A stretch of DNA of 64,000 nt, taken from contig VWZL01001304.1 of the NCBI GenBank assembly GCA_013396915.1, positions 935,393 to 999,392 of the forward strand, written 5' to 3'. The position numbers and the translations under genes are program-made. The notes beneath the pieces were generated by a model. The model was not told where the DNA came from, searched no databases, and was given only the letters and a program-made list of their open reading frames with translations. This document shows, one piece after another, positions 54,801 through 64,000 of this stretch; position 1 is the stretch's first letter, and every line of letters begins with the position of its first letter. This DNA is from Stercorarius parasiticus (lineage: Eukaryota; Chordata; Aves; Charadriiformes; Stercorariidae).

Positions 54801-57655
54801 ATAATGCTGTCTCATCCACGAAAATCTAACCTGTAAATGAAATGCCAAATTATTGAAATTATACTAACCAATCCAGGGATAGAAGGAAGAGAAAATTTCT
54901 GCCAACAGAAAGCAATGCATGCAGGGATTATTTAGACAGCATATGCAGAAGAAACCAGAACTTGCGTCTCCCCTCTCAGCATGAACACTTTCTTCCCCAA
55001 TGGGAGATCTTCATTTCCTTTTTCCATAGAGCCTCTGTCACCCTGTGAGACTGGAAAACGTGCCTACGCCCCAAATCCCCCACAGCCAAGCAACTGAGAG
55101 AGCTCTCTCGGGCGTGAAAGATGTGAGTAAACTCCATTTAACTGAAACAAAGTCACAGGAACTACACCTCCCAGATCCAGGATCAATGACTGATGAGCTA
55201 CGACAGAGAGGGGCCATGAGGATGGGATAGGCAGTACTGCTCCTTCAGTCTTCTCTGGTCTGCTGTTACCTTGTGCAGAGCAAAGTCTTTTTGCATTACA
55301 TGTGTTCTGAGAATACAGAACTTTTCTGAGAGGAAAAAAAGGAAAAGGGAGGGGGGAGGGGGAAGGAAGCCTATCCAGCTTAAATGCAAGGAAAGACAAT
55401 GAGTTGCTCAGATTTGTCAGAAGACAACTGTGCTGGACATGCCCTAAATCAGAGTTTCAGGTCCAACAGCACTGTCAGAAAGTGCTTACAGGTTTAGGGG
55501 CTGAACAAGATCACATCTCATGCACCTGTGCCTAAATTCCATCAGAGTTCTTCTGGAGATCCATTTGGTTCTTCCTTCCAGTTTACCAACTCGCTATTGT
55601 TTCTTTCTCCCAGCTTTTCGTCCTAATGAATCATGTGGAACAAAGCAAGCAGCTCAGCTTTCCACTAGTGCTAATCTTCACGTTGGCAAAACTAAGTCCC
55701 AGGTGAAATGAAACAAACACAAAAGACAACTACCTGGATTTGATGCAATTTGATGTAAACAAAATGTGTGGCTGAAATCCTGCATCCATTTATATAAGAA
55801 GAGAGATTACTCTTGATTTCAGCACGGGTCAAGATTTCACCCAATGTTCTGAAAATAATGACCTCTTTACAAAGGGAACAGAAGGAACGTAAACAGACTC
55901 ATGGGGCAGGGGGAAATTACGTATGATTGTATGTACACGAAGAGTAATCAACCCATATTTTTTGGTTTTAAATTAAATTTTACAGTAGCTGCTCTAAGCC
56001 CTTTCATTTCCACAGTGAAAGTTTCTGAGCTTTGCCATGTATCTGCAACTTTCAGTTGTCTAAATTTGCTTTTGCCAGTTTTATAGATATACCCAGTTTT
56101 CACATTGTTTTGAGGAAAAACTGTCACTCCACTTAAAAAGTCCTTATAGACAATACAAGATCCTTTTTCAGTTTACATCTGTTAGACATACCTAGCAGGC
56201 ACTTCATGCCTAGCATATGCACAAGTCATACAAAGCTAAATTCAAACTGGTATAGGCTCTTCAGCTCCAAGACAAGAATGACACACAGTAAAAGTTGTCT
56301 TGGTAAAAAATAAGAACAATTTATCCAACTTTTTGTAAAGTTTTACTCTACCTGCTTCTCACAGCATCTACAGCCCCCAGAAGCTTTCTTCATACTGTTT
56401 TCAACATCTAGAGCCCTTTTGGGATACGTTCTTTCTTTTTTAGTCACGCTCCCCCGGCAGAGAGGACAATGTGTTCCACTTTCTCTGATAGCTGTCAAGA
56501 AGCACTTCCTGCAAAACCTAAATTGAAAAGTTACCACAAACACAGGTTAGCAAAGAAAAGAGAGTTAAATACTTTGTCCTTGAAGAGAGCTGGGTGATTA
56601 TTGGGGGGGGGGGAATATATATATATATATATATATCAGAGTAATAGTCTACTCAGTAGAAATCTTTATAAATATAAGCAGAACAAAATAATGGTGCTTA
56701 CAAAGAAGTATACAGACATTAGGGGAACTTGGCAATGCACTTTAGGTAAAGATCTTACTATTTATTGACTAGTATTCCTGAACCGTACACTGGATTGATC
56801 ATTAATGACATATTAAATGGTGCAGCAGGCACGTGATACTGGAAAATCTTATCAGAGTAACTCCTGTTTATTGTCCTTAAGCGGGGCCAAAAACACTGCA
56901 AAGCTTCATTTAGCATGCGTCCCCAAAGACCTTAGTTCAACAGCTTCTGCCGTTCTCTCACTTTCTTTCCTCGAGTACCAGCTGCCAAAGCTATTTTGTT
57001 TTCCTTTTTCTACAGAGTAGCGCTTTGCAATCGAAAGCTCCTCTGAAAAACGCCGAACAGATGAACTGAAGAAAGCCAGCAGCTAAGCTATGGTCCTTGT
57101 TTGAAAACGAAGAGGAAATTAAGAAGTTAAAAAGACGAGTTAGGTCAGGTGTGTGAGGCGTCTTCACCGGCTGTGGAACCCGGGCCACCACCGAACAGAC
57201 AGCCGGGGGCTTTCTCCAAGGGCCGCCCTTCCTGTCTGACCCCTCCTCATCGCTGGCTACAAAAGAAGGAGGCGAGGGAGGGCAGGCTGGGGCACTGCTT
57301 GGCATGCACCCCTTGAAGCCAGCTCTCGGTGGTGGTGGGTCAGCCCCCGAGGTGGCAACGAGCTCCGCGGTCCCCCGGCGCGGCCGGCTCCAGGCCGAGG
57401 GGCTGCGCCCTGGGGATGGGATGGGGCGGGGGCGGGAGAAGGGGGGCAGAGAAGTGAAAGGCGGAGAACCGGCGGTAAAAGCCTTGTGAAGGGAGCCGGG
57501 GGGGGAGCAAGGGAGGGGGCGGCAGGGAGGAATACCCACACATGCTGGCAGTTCGCGGTCCTCACGGGCGTTTTGAACACCTCCTGGCAGACGGGACAGT
57601 AAAAATCATCCTCGCTGAAGCACGACGCTGCCGCCGCGGCGGCTCCCTCGGCCAT
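48781..57655 (-). CDS. RNF138: RNF138, RING-type E3 ubiquitin ligase (whole gene, 7 coding exons)
   Basis: E3 ubiquitin ligase (also called NARF) that in mammals acts at DNA double-strand breaks, where it binds single-stranded overhangs and ubiquitinates Ku and CtIP, and in Wnt/NLK signalling. Exons join to 249 codons, against about 245 in human. Domains: RING finger with C20, C23, C36, H38, C41, C44, C56, C59; C2HC finger with C88/C91, H103, C107; two C2H2 fingers (C163, C166, H179, H184 and C193, C196, H214, H219); C-terminal ubiquitin-interacting motif (about 231-246) with Ala240 and Ser244. Every zinc ligand is present. The N-terminus has a six-alanine run. RNF125, a related RING/UIM ligase, lies upstream on the same strand. 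Confidence 0.96.
48850..50308 (-). other. RNF138: RNF138 intron 6
   Basis: A 1.5-kb intron with a TTTA microsatellite at 49919-49939 on the plus strand. No other feature seen. Confidence 0.6.
49919..49939. repeat. TTTA microsatellite
   Basis: Five tandem TTTA units. On the transcribed (minus) strand it reads TAAA, so it is not an AU-rich destabilising element of RNF138. Confidence 0.85.
50309..50416 (-). CDS. RNF138: RNF138 exon 6 (third zinc finger)
   Basis: Thirty-six codons, residues 192-227: [20 protein letters not shown] then [16 protein letters not shown]. Very close to the human segment. C193, C196, H214 and H219 form the finger. Acceptor TTCAG, donor GTAAGC. Confidence 0.97.
51225..51330 (-). 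CDS. RNF138: RNF138 exon 5 (second zinc finger)
   Basis: Residues 156-191: [20 protein letters not shown] followed by [16 protein letters not shown], nearly identical to human. C163, C166, H179 and H184 are the ligands. Acceptor TACAG, donor GTAAGT, ending on a complete codon. Confidence 0.97.
51539..51648 (-). other. Exon-like segment in RNF138 intron 4
   Basis: A 110-base segment bounded by TTTGTTTCAG and GTATAC, open in one frame ([20 protein letters not shown] and on). It is not a known part of RNF138. If spliced between exons 4 and 5 it would be read in another frame and meet a stop within nine codons, so it could act as a poison exon. It may also be chance. Confidence 0.25.
51821..51889 (-). 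CDS. RNF138: RNF138 exon 4 (linker)
   Basis: Residues 133-155, serine- and asparagine-rich ([20 protein letters not shown] and three more). It corresponds to the human linker NRSETSTSDNTETYQENTSS and is the most diverged part of the protein. Acceptor AAAG, donor GTAGGC; phase 2 at both ends fits the neighbours. Confidence 0.85.
52612..53940 (-). mobile_element. CR1 LINE, 1.3 kb, 5'-truncated
   Basis: A minus-strand CR1 in RNF138 intron 3, sense to the gene. Frames on the minus strand give reverse-transcriptase motifs ([20 protein letters not shown], a GSVLGP remnant, [11 protein letters not shown]) and the ORF2 C-terminus, broken by frameshifts. The 3' tail is unusual: repeats of TATGC/GCTAT (plus-strand AGCAT, 52612-52632) instead of ATTCTATG. 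It appears to belong to a different CR1 subfamily from the other copies. Confidence 0.93.
53941..54714 (-). other. RNF138: RNF138 intron 3, part upstream of the CR1
   Basis: Intronic AT-rich sequence. A G-rich run lies at 54663-54675. No other feature seen. Confidence 0.5.
54715..54830 (-). CDS. RNF138: RNF138 exon 3 (end of C2HC finger)
   Basis: Residues 95-132: [20 protein letters not shown] then [19 protein letters not shown]103 and C107 complete the C2HC finger begun in exon 2. Acceptor TACAG, donor GTAATC. No ATG-initiated long frame exists here; it was found by translation. Confidence 0.96.
54831..56351 (-). other. RNF138: RNF138 intron 2
   Basis: A 1.5-kb intron. The 111-codon minus-strand frame at 55064-55399 is low-complexity (pyrimidine-rich) and shows no domain. 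No repeat family recognised. Confidence 0.55.
56352..56517 (-). CDS. RNF138: RNF138 exon 2 (second half of RING, start of C2HC)
   Basis: Residues 39-94. [20 protein letters not shown] supplies C41, C44, C56 and C59 of the RING, and [10 protein letters not shown] starts the C2HC finger. Acceptor TTTAG, donor GTAGAG. The upstream in-frame ATG in intron 1 is not used. Confidence 0.97.
56518..57539 (-). other. RNF138: RNF138 intron 1
   Basis: A 1-kb intron. Its 5' half (57130-57539) is part of the CpG island and holds GC boxes (GGGGCGGGG at 57423-57431). A G11(AT)11 tract lies at 56603-56636. Confidence 0.7.
56603..56636. repeat. G11 run followed by (AT)11
   Basis: Eleven G at 56603-56613 next to eleven AT units at 56615-56636. 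The two unstable tracts adjoin each other within RNF138 intron 1. Confidence 0.95.
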
Positions 57656-57665
57656 GGCAACACCT
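57130..57665. promoter_or_regulatory. RNF138: CpG island at the RNF138 5' end
   Basis: GC- and CpG-rich DNA covering exon 1 and the start of intron 1, continuing into the N gap and beyond to about 58400. No TATA box is visible in the sequenced part, as expected for a housekeeping CpG promoter. The transcription start itself is probably inside the gap. Confidence 0.75.
57540..57655 (-). CDS. RNF138: RNF138 exon 1 (start codon, first half of RING)
   Basis: ATG at 57655. [20 protein letters not shown] leads into [18 protein letters not shown], giving RING ligands C20, C23, C36 and H38. The start matches human MAEDLS...; a six-alanine run replaces part of the N-terminus. The donor is GTGGGT, and the split codon GT|G (Val39) fixes the junction. 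The 561-base gap begins 10 bases upstream of the ATG. Confidence 0.96.
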
Positions 57666-58226
57666 NNNNNNNNNNNNNNNNNNNNNNNNNNNNNNNNNNN
57701 NNNNNNNNNNNNNNNNNNNNNNNNNNNNNNNNNNNNNNNNNNNNNNNNNNNNNNNNNNNNNNNNNNNNNNNNNNNNNNNNNNNNNNNNNNNNNNNNNNNN
57801 NNNNNNNNNNNNNNNNNNNNNNNNNNNNNNNNNNNNNNNNNNNNNNNNNNNNNNNNNNNNNNNNNNNNNNNNNNNNNNNNNNNNNNNNNNNNNNNNNNNN
57901 NNNNNNNNNNNNNNNNNNNNNNNNNNNNNNNNNNNNNNNNNNNNNNNNNNNNNNNNNNNNNNNNNNNNNNNNNNNNNNNNNNNNNNNNNNNNNNNNNNNN
58001 NNNNNNNNNNNNNNNNNNNNNNNNNNNNNNNNNNNNNNNNNNNNNNNNNNNNNNNNNNNNNNNNNNNNNNNNNNNNNNNNNNNNNNNNNNNNNNNNNNNN
58101 NNNNNNNNNNNNNNNNNNNNNNNNNNNNNNNNNNNNNNNNNNNNNNNNNNNNNNNNNNNNNNNNNNNNNNNNNNNNNNNNNNNNNNNNNNNNNNNNNNNN
58201 NNNNNNNNNNNNNNNNNNNNNNNNNN
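57666..58226. other. Assembly gap (561 N) in the CpG island
   Basis: Run of N that hides the RNF138 5' UTR and core promoter. Flanks are very GC-rich on both sides. Confidence 0.99.
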
Positions 58227-61009
58227 CCTCAGCCTACGTCCGCCTGGGCCGGGGGCCGGCCCCCGGCCCAGGGCTCCGGCCCCACATCAGAGGAAGGCCT
58301 TTATGATCGTTCTCTGAGGAGAAATGGGTCCTTGGCCTTCATTTTCCCCATCTCCTCGGGGCGGCGGCTGCCTCTCCCATAGCTAGATGTTCAGAGGAGA
58401 TTGCTTGGTTGGGGGGAGACCTGTGGTTCACCTGCGCCTTCCAGCATTTCAAAACTCTTCACGCTTCAGACTGTCCGTCAGAGTTGCTGCTTGTTATGGG
58501 CAGCAAGAGTCAATGCCCTGGCCACCATCCGGGCTCCTGGTTTGGAAGGGAGAGAGCGAACTGCAGGCAACAAAGCTGAAGCTCAGGTCTCTCCCTTCAT
58601 GTGAGGGGCAAACCACCCTGTGATTCTGTGAAGGATGCTGGCTGTTTTCTTATTCAGGATCTATCGCAATTACTATTATCTAAAAATGCTCATGTCTTCC
58701 TAAGCAAAATCCAACGACTGCCCTAAATACCTTCTTTTTAGACCACACGGAGGCAAAATTTGAATGCCTCTAAGTACCAGGAGAACTGCAATGCTGAAAG
58801 GAAGTATATCCGAAGCGATGGGCTCAATGTCAGAGTTAAGTCGCCTTACTACCCATGCTCATGCCATGCCCATGCTTCAGATGAGGAGAAAATCTTGTGG
58901 AAAACTCTGTGGGCAGGGATCTCCCAGGAGAGGACAGGCCTGGGATTTGAGGCATTGCAGTAAGACGTCCTCTTGTCACTGTTGCTGTGCTAGCTTGGGA
59001 GGTTACTGCTCCCCTGTGCTCATCACTGTTCTGTTAGAGGCTGCTAAGGGTTAGCTGAGCTGGCAAAAAAAACTCTGCTATTTAAAGTGATTAACTGATT
59101 ATCTCCTTCCCTGAAATGAAGTAGGAAGCCAGACCAGTAGATCTGAGTAGGCATGATGGGCAATTAGCGGCAGTTGGTGGCAGTAACCTCTTTGACAGTG
59201 CAAGTACAGCCAAAAGAAGATACAGAACTACACCTTCAGTGGTAAATAGCCTGCGGAATGCTTCTTGTGCGGTTTTGTGTCAGTTAGGACTATGCCACAG
59301 GTGTATAGCCAGCTTCAGGTGTGCCCTATCCATGCTGTGGTGGTACATTAAACGGAACAATTACAGAAACCTCAGTTCAGATGTTATCATGCTATCATCT
59401 TGTGTCTCTCATTGGGAGGAAGACAGCACGGCCTTCAGCCTTAGCACGGGAGAGGCTGGCAAAGATGGTCTTTTCAATCTTCTTGTATGACTTCAGCAAA
59501 GCACGTCCTTATGCCTCAATTTCTCAATCTGTAAAAAGGGAGCAGTTTTTAATCACCGAATAAGGCTGCTGTGAAGTTAAATTAATTACTGCAGGTAAAG
59601 AGGGTTATGTCCTTTGATGGTGTTAAACAAAAGCAAAGATTTATTACTAGAGGAACATGATAGGTCCATTTGAACTTTGTTCAGGAGACCGCAGTATTTT
59701 TCGATTAGTAGCTTTTGGCAGGGGGAGCAATTGCACAGATGACCTCAGGGAAGTAAACTACAGGAAGGTGTGTGTGAAGGCATTTGTGCTCTTGCTAACA
59801 TTATTGTAAATCTTGATCCTTTAATAAAGCTGTGACCTTGGAGTTGACAACTTGTACTCCACAGAGCAATATATAGCATGGCACCAGCCTTGTAAATCTT
59901 ATGTAGTTTTTGCCATTGACATAGACAACATGTGAAGAGAAATCAGGCAGCTGAAGTTTATGAAACACATTTATTTGAAGGAAAGCATTTTAAATCAGAC
60001 TTTTTAGATGAAATGAAACCAATGGCCCTGCCAACTTTTTATTCTTCATGTTAAAATGTGCTTGTGAAATGAAATCTCAACAGTGAAAACTTGTAGAACC
60101 GCTCATAAAATTTTGCCACTTGCAGGGGGCAGCTGCCACTGAAGAGGTACATTTTAGATCACCTTTGCACAGCTGTTGTACAACTCTGTACAGCTAATTT
60201 TTATACTATTATTTTGGTTGCTTTCTTGACAATGCTGCTGCAAGAACAGCACATCTCCTTGCGAACATGAAAAGGACAGGGATTTGTTCTGTGGGAGTAG
60301 TCAAAGATGGATGTGAGCAGAAGGGGAAAGGGAGAAAGCCGTGTAAATGCAGGGGGAATCGAAAGGTGGCATATGCAAGGGGAAGGACATATTTCACTCT
60401 TGCCAGGTGTGTCCGTATCACTACCGACAAAGAACACTTGCGGCCACAGATAAAACTAAGGACAACACTCCTACAGTGGTAGCTTATTTCATACATATAA
60501 AAAAATTCTCTATACATTTTTTAGATGTGCAGGAAGCCATAAATTCAAAACTTTTCCCCTATATGTTTGGCTACTTCGCTTTGGCATACCAAATTTATTT
60601 ATTTTTTTTTTAGTTACTCAAATGTTCCCACAAATTTCACCCTTTGGAGAAGCATTGTCCATCTTTCTGACTGAGATTTCATTCTCAAAGAGAAAAGAAA
60701 GCAATTTTCCCAGGCACATGAAACATTGAATCTTTCTCTTCCCAAAAAGGAGCCACTTTCTGATTCCAAGAAAAACCAGTGAAGACCTACATTCTATTGG
60801 GAGTTTCCTTCTTAACATGTTACTGTGTGATTAAAGCTACTTTAATCACTGTACATGCTTCTCTGCATGAACATGAATTTTAATTTTTTACAAATCAACT
60901 GCATCTTTGAAAGATACTTTGCTGCAATGTACATGTAAAAAAATGTACGTACTTTTTTTTAACTTACATAGTAAGGATACAGATTAGTTAAAAGACCCTG
61001 TCAATCTCT
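58227..61009. other. Intergenic DNA between RNF138 and RNF125
   Basis: CpG-rich up to about 58400, then AT-rich. A stretch near 58600-58632 (CCACCCTGTGATTCTGTGAA) resembles a CR1 tail but is too short to call. Short plus-strand ORFs show no domain. A divergent non-coding transcript from the CpG island is possible but not supported by anything seen. Confidence 0.5.
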
Positions 61010-61642
61010 TGAATGGGTTTCTATTTTTTATTATAAACATAATATTAACTTCTTGCTGTCCTTTCAAGTCGGCTTTCGCTTACCAACTTTGCTAATTTTA
61101 AGTCACATCTTGCACTGTAAATGGAAACTTAGGTATGGTCTTATGGTGTCAGTAACACTGTCCTTGACAGTAGGCAGTGTGCCTGATACTGTTTTGAGGG
61201 TGGCTTTGTTCCAATTTTTTTGGTCGTGTAGCATCTGGAAAGCTGTTGTTTGTCACCTGCCTCCAGCACTGCATTGTCATCATCGATGTACACAAGACCG
61301 GCCTGCTCCTGGAAGGGAGCTGCAAACAAATAGGAGAGGCTACTGTCACAGATGGTGTTTCTGTATACAGGACTAGCAGCAAGTTCAGGACCATTGTGTT
61401 TTAAGTAGAGAAACTAACAGTATTTTCTTTTATCCTTACAAAAAAAAAAGAATACATTTTTTAAATGAAACTGAAATTTAATTTACAAAAAAAATTAAAA
61501 ACAAAACAATGCTTAAGAAAAAAAAAAACACAACATTTTTAGGTCCACACAGGTTACTAACACCCCATTAATTGCAAAAGGCTAAATTTTAATGACAGTG
61601 TTTATCTACACAACACCTTCTTCCACTCTTTTGCAGTAGCCC
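61010..61642 (-). other. RNF125: RNF125 3' UTR (predicted)
   Basis: Sequence between the stop codon and the first AATAAA on the minus strand (61027-61032). It contains A-rich runs on plus (61440-61530). The 3' limit is inferred and the UTR may be longer. Confidence 0.45.
61027..61032 (-). terminator. RNF125: Candidate poly(A) signal of RNF125
   Basis: AATAAA on the minus strand about 610 bases after the stop codon. Another hexamer lies near 60593-60606. Confidence 0.35.
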
Positions 61643-61735
61643 TTACGTGCTGTTTGGATGATTCAAGTGCACATATTCTAGGAATAACCCATCCAGAACT
61701 CTTTCAACAAGGACTTCTCCAACAGTGTTTATGTC
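61643..61735 (-). CDS. RNF125: RNF125 last coding exon (C-terminal 30 codons)
   Basis: DINTVGEVLVERVLDGLFLE followed by YVHLNHPNST and TAA, preceded by a TTTCAG acceptor. It aligns along its length with the human C-terminus DFNIIEEALIRRVLDRSLLE... of RNF125 (TRAC-1), a RING ubiquitin ligase that limits RIG-I/MDA5 signalling. This exon carries the ubiquitin-interacting motif; the usual serine is leucine here (the GLFLE segment). The position upstream of RNF138 on the same strand agrees with mammalian synteny. The remaining exons lie beyond the right edge. Confidence 0.88.
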   Translation of the reverse strand, partial: DINTVGEVLVERVLDGLFLEYVHLNHPNST

Positions 61736-64000
61736 CTGAAAGAAAACAAGAATATTTTATTGACTATCAAGACAGTAATTAACGTGTAAATAGATTTAAT
61801 TTTGACCGCTTGGGTTACCAGTTGACAAAATACTGGTTTCAGTGGGTTTACATCCATGTTTAAAGTTTACTGCCTAACTTTCTACTTCTTAGTGGTAAAC
61901 ACTTGCAATAAAGCAGGAGAAATCATTATGAAACTTGAAATAAATAAGAATGTCAAATGCAGAAACAAATTAATTCAGTGATTATGCAAAACACAACAAT
62001 GCTAATGCTATTTATTAAAGAGTCCAACTTGGTGACGCACGTTATATTACTGTGTATAGAAATAACTACTTAAGTCTTGGCTATACTTTATGAAGTTATA
62101 TATGTGTAAGCTACCATTAAAATGCTATCAATCATACATAGGTCTGTTTCCACCATGTGCATGAATCATAGGTTCAAATTATTGAGGTGGTTTTTCACCC
62201 CTGCCCTCCATTTGGACATCATTTTCTCTAGTGCTTTTGCCCATTAAAAAAAAAAAAAGTTATATATCTTTCTTTGGGATTTTGTCTGGATAAGTATCAA
62301 ACATAAATATAGCAAAGAACTAACTGATACTCTTGAGAAATTCTAACAGCATTTAGTCTTCATAGTGGAGTGTATGACTGAGTTGAAGATGCCTTACAAA
62401 ATTTCAGCTGAAATAGTTTGGATCTCTCCCAGGTGTTAAACAACAAATTGGACAACGCTATAAATAAATGGAAGGAAGTATCCAATTTTTCATCTTGGAG
62501 GTCTTACAGGAGAAATATTATCAGTGTTTATAAAAAACATAAATGTGAACTAAGTGGATCTGTTATGGCCAAATGGCATTCTCTGATCGAGGCAAATACT
62601 GCTAGGCACAGTGCACTGTCAGATCAACTGTCAATTATGCTGTGTAATTTGTGTCTGCAGACATCCCAAGGACTGTCAACCTATATAGATCTGATGGTTA
62701 ATATATTCCCTCCTACTAGCTACAAGAGAACAGTTATGCAAAAGCATTTGCTTTATCCAATATAAAATTTGTTTATAATCCAAATCCATTCGTTTATCAT
62801 TCAAATAATAAACTAATAACAAATAATCCATTTGTTTATCATCCAAGCCACTGTTTGGATGATAAAGTGCTACAAGAAATATACAGGGTTTCTCTGGCCA
62901 TCAATAACAACTTAATTCATCTGTGTGCTTACAACAGAAGTGCCTAAAAGACTTCATCAAAAGAAAAGCTGAATTACTTCCGGTGGGTTCTCTGTAATTT
63001 AAAAGTTGCAGTTACTGCTACATTTATTTCTTCAAGCAATATCATGAGAACACCATGTGTATGCTAAAAAGATGATTATCACAGAATACACCACCATGAA
63101 TATACTATGTGTAGACTAAAACCAGCTTTATGACATGTTATGGTAATGAACATTATGATACAACATGCCAAAAAAATCCTATGCCTTTCTCAGAACTAAA
63201 GGTCTGATGTGTTTATTCTGATTTTGAAATGAAAAGGTTGAAACAGCTGTGCCAAATCACTTTTTTGGGTACTCCTGCAATCCTGAAACAGTTGCTCCAA
63301 AGGTATTTCAGAATTAAAGGGAAGGGTCAGTGTGTCAGTAGCGAACAATAAAGTGCACGTCTCAGCATGTTCCCTCTCTTTGCCGTCTATTAACGATGTG
63401 GTGTCTGCAGTTTATAAACCAACTAAAGCAGTTATGAAACCAGTATGACTTAAAAGATCACATTTTCATTTCCCTGCTTATAATTTTTACATTATTTGCA
63501 GGCAAACATAGTTCTGAATATTGTTTTTTACATTAGGCTTCAAAGAAATGTGCAACCGAGGCTGTATAATGCATATTACTCACGAGTCTCTCAGGATCAG
63601 CTTGTGTATGCAACTCTGAATTGAGCAAAAGATTTAATAATTTTCCAAGTTTTAAGGCTCAATTCTGCCCTAAAACTACACAATACAGCTATTTATGAAT
63701 TTGCCCTGGGTAAAAAAATAATAGCTGATAGGTGTGATAAAACTATTGACCATTGTTTCCGTTGACCAAAGTAAATACAGAGTTTAATCTGAAAAATACA
63801 AAATTTGGGAAAATGTTATACATTAAAGCATTAAGTCAGGTAATATATACACTCTGAGTGAATTCTTCCTTTAATTTACTCTGAGCTCTGTCTTCATGAT
63901 AACTTACTAAATTGATCATGGTTAAAGTGGTGAAAAAACTAACCTGCGAGGTAAAAGAAAACGGAGCAGGTTTCCCCCATCTCACCCACTGCGGGCAATG
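61736..64000 (-). other. RNF125: RNF125 last intron (partial)
   Basis: Intronic AT-rich sequence to the window edge; no further RNF125 exon could be confirmed. It contains a plus-strand 115-codon ORF of unknown meaning (62418-62765) and a hairpin at 62835-62866. Confidence 0.6.
62835..62866. repeat. Perfect 12-bp inverted repeat (hairpin)
   Basis: TTTATCATCCAA (62835-62846) and its exact reverse complement TTGGATGATAAA (62855-62866), separated by eight bases of which two more pairs can form. The left arm also exists as a direct near-copy about 44 bases upstream (CGTTTATCATTCAA at 62791). Confidence 0.8.

Noticed and set aside
56991..57655. Long GC-rich minus-strand ORFs (182 and 132 codons) as extra coding sequence of RNF138
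   Set aside because: Beyond the exon 1 donor the translation is low-complexity proline/serine, while exon 2 restores the conserved RING with a matching split codon.
57542..58382. Plus-strand ORFs of 242-254 codons across the N gap
   Set aside because: Mostly unknown bases; the frame is open only because N cannot encode a stop.
58590..58640. CR1-like tail (CCACCCTGTGATTCTGTG)
   Set aside because: Too short and without the preceding CR1 3' region to call as an element.
63941..64000. Minus-strand stretch at the right edge (reading HCPQW... then a GTTAGT donor) as a further RNF125 exon
   Set aside because: A few residues can be lined up with the RNF125 zinc-finger region, but cysteine/histidine spacing does not fit and only 60 bases are visible.

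Overview
The window is vertebrate nuclear DNA, almost certainly from a bird. Coding sequence occurs as short exons with GT..AG borders separated by large introns. The interspersed repeats are almost entirely CR1 LINEs with the typical ATTCTATG-like 3' tails, plus one solo retroviral LTR, and I saw no Alu-, B1- or L1-like sequence. The species cannot be named from the sequence. There are two N gaps (44104-44124 and 57666-58226) and single Ns at 2188 and 38130.

Three genes were identified by translating exons and comparing them with the mammalian proteins as I remember them. All lie on the minus strand, so transcription runs right to left. (1) RNF125 enters from the right edge; only its last coding exon (61643-61735) and probable 3' UTR are inside. 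(2) RNF138 runs from 57655 to 48781 in seven coding exons (249 aa) and starts in a CpG island that is partly lost in the 561-base gap. (3) MEP1B (meprin beta) runs from 35015 to 6516 in fifteen coding exons (735 aa as modelled). The order RNF125-RNF138-MEP1B, all on one strand, matches my recollection of human 18q12. GAREM1 would then be expected beyond the left edge, but no coding exon of it was recognised.

Region by region: 1-6150 is non-coding DNA with a degenerate CA-rich minisatellite at 4660-5690. 6155-35130 is MEP1B with its promoter; its introns hold a solo LTR with a 5-bp target duplication (intron 6), a 206-codon intronless ORF (intron 5) and two CR1 copies (intron 1). 35130-45950 is intergenic, with a truncated CR1, a 2.5-kb defective CR1, an orphan exon-like segment, a CTCF-like motif and a short CR1 tail. 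45950-57655 is RNF138 with a long 3' UTR and a CR1 in intron 3. 57666-61010 is the gap and intergenic DNA. 61010-64000 is the RNF125 end and the last intron.

RNF125 and RNF138 are related RING/zinc-finger/UIM ubiquitin ligases in tandem. MEP1B is an unrelated membrane metalloprotease of intestinal and renal brush border in mammals. No prokaryotic feature, CRISPR array, tRNA or rRNA gene was seen. The most useful points for follow-up are a displaced splice acceptor beside the meprin activation site, a lengthened threonine stalk in meprin beta, the nested 206-codon ORF, the exon-like segment at 38814-38934, and a substituted UIM serine in RNF125.
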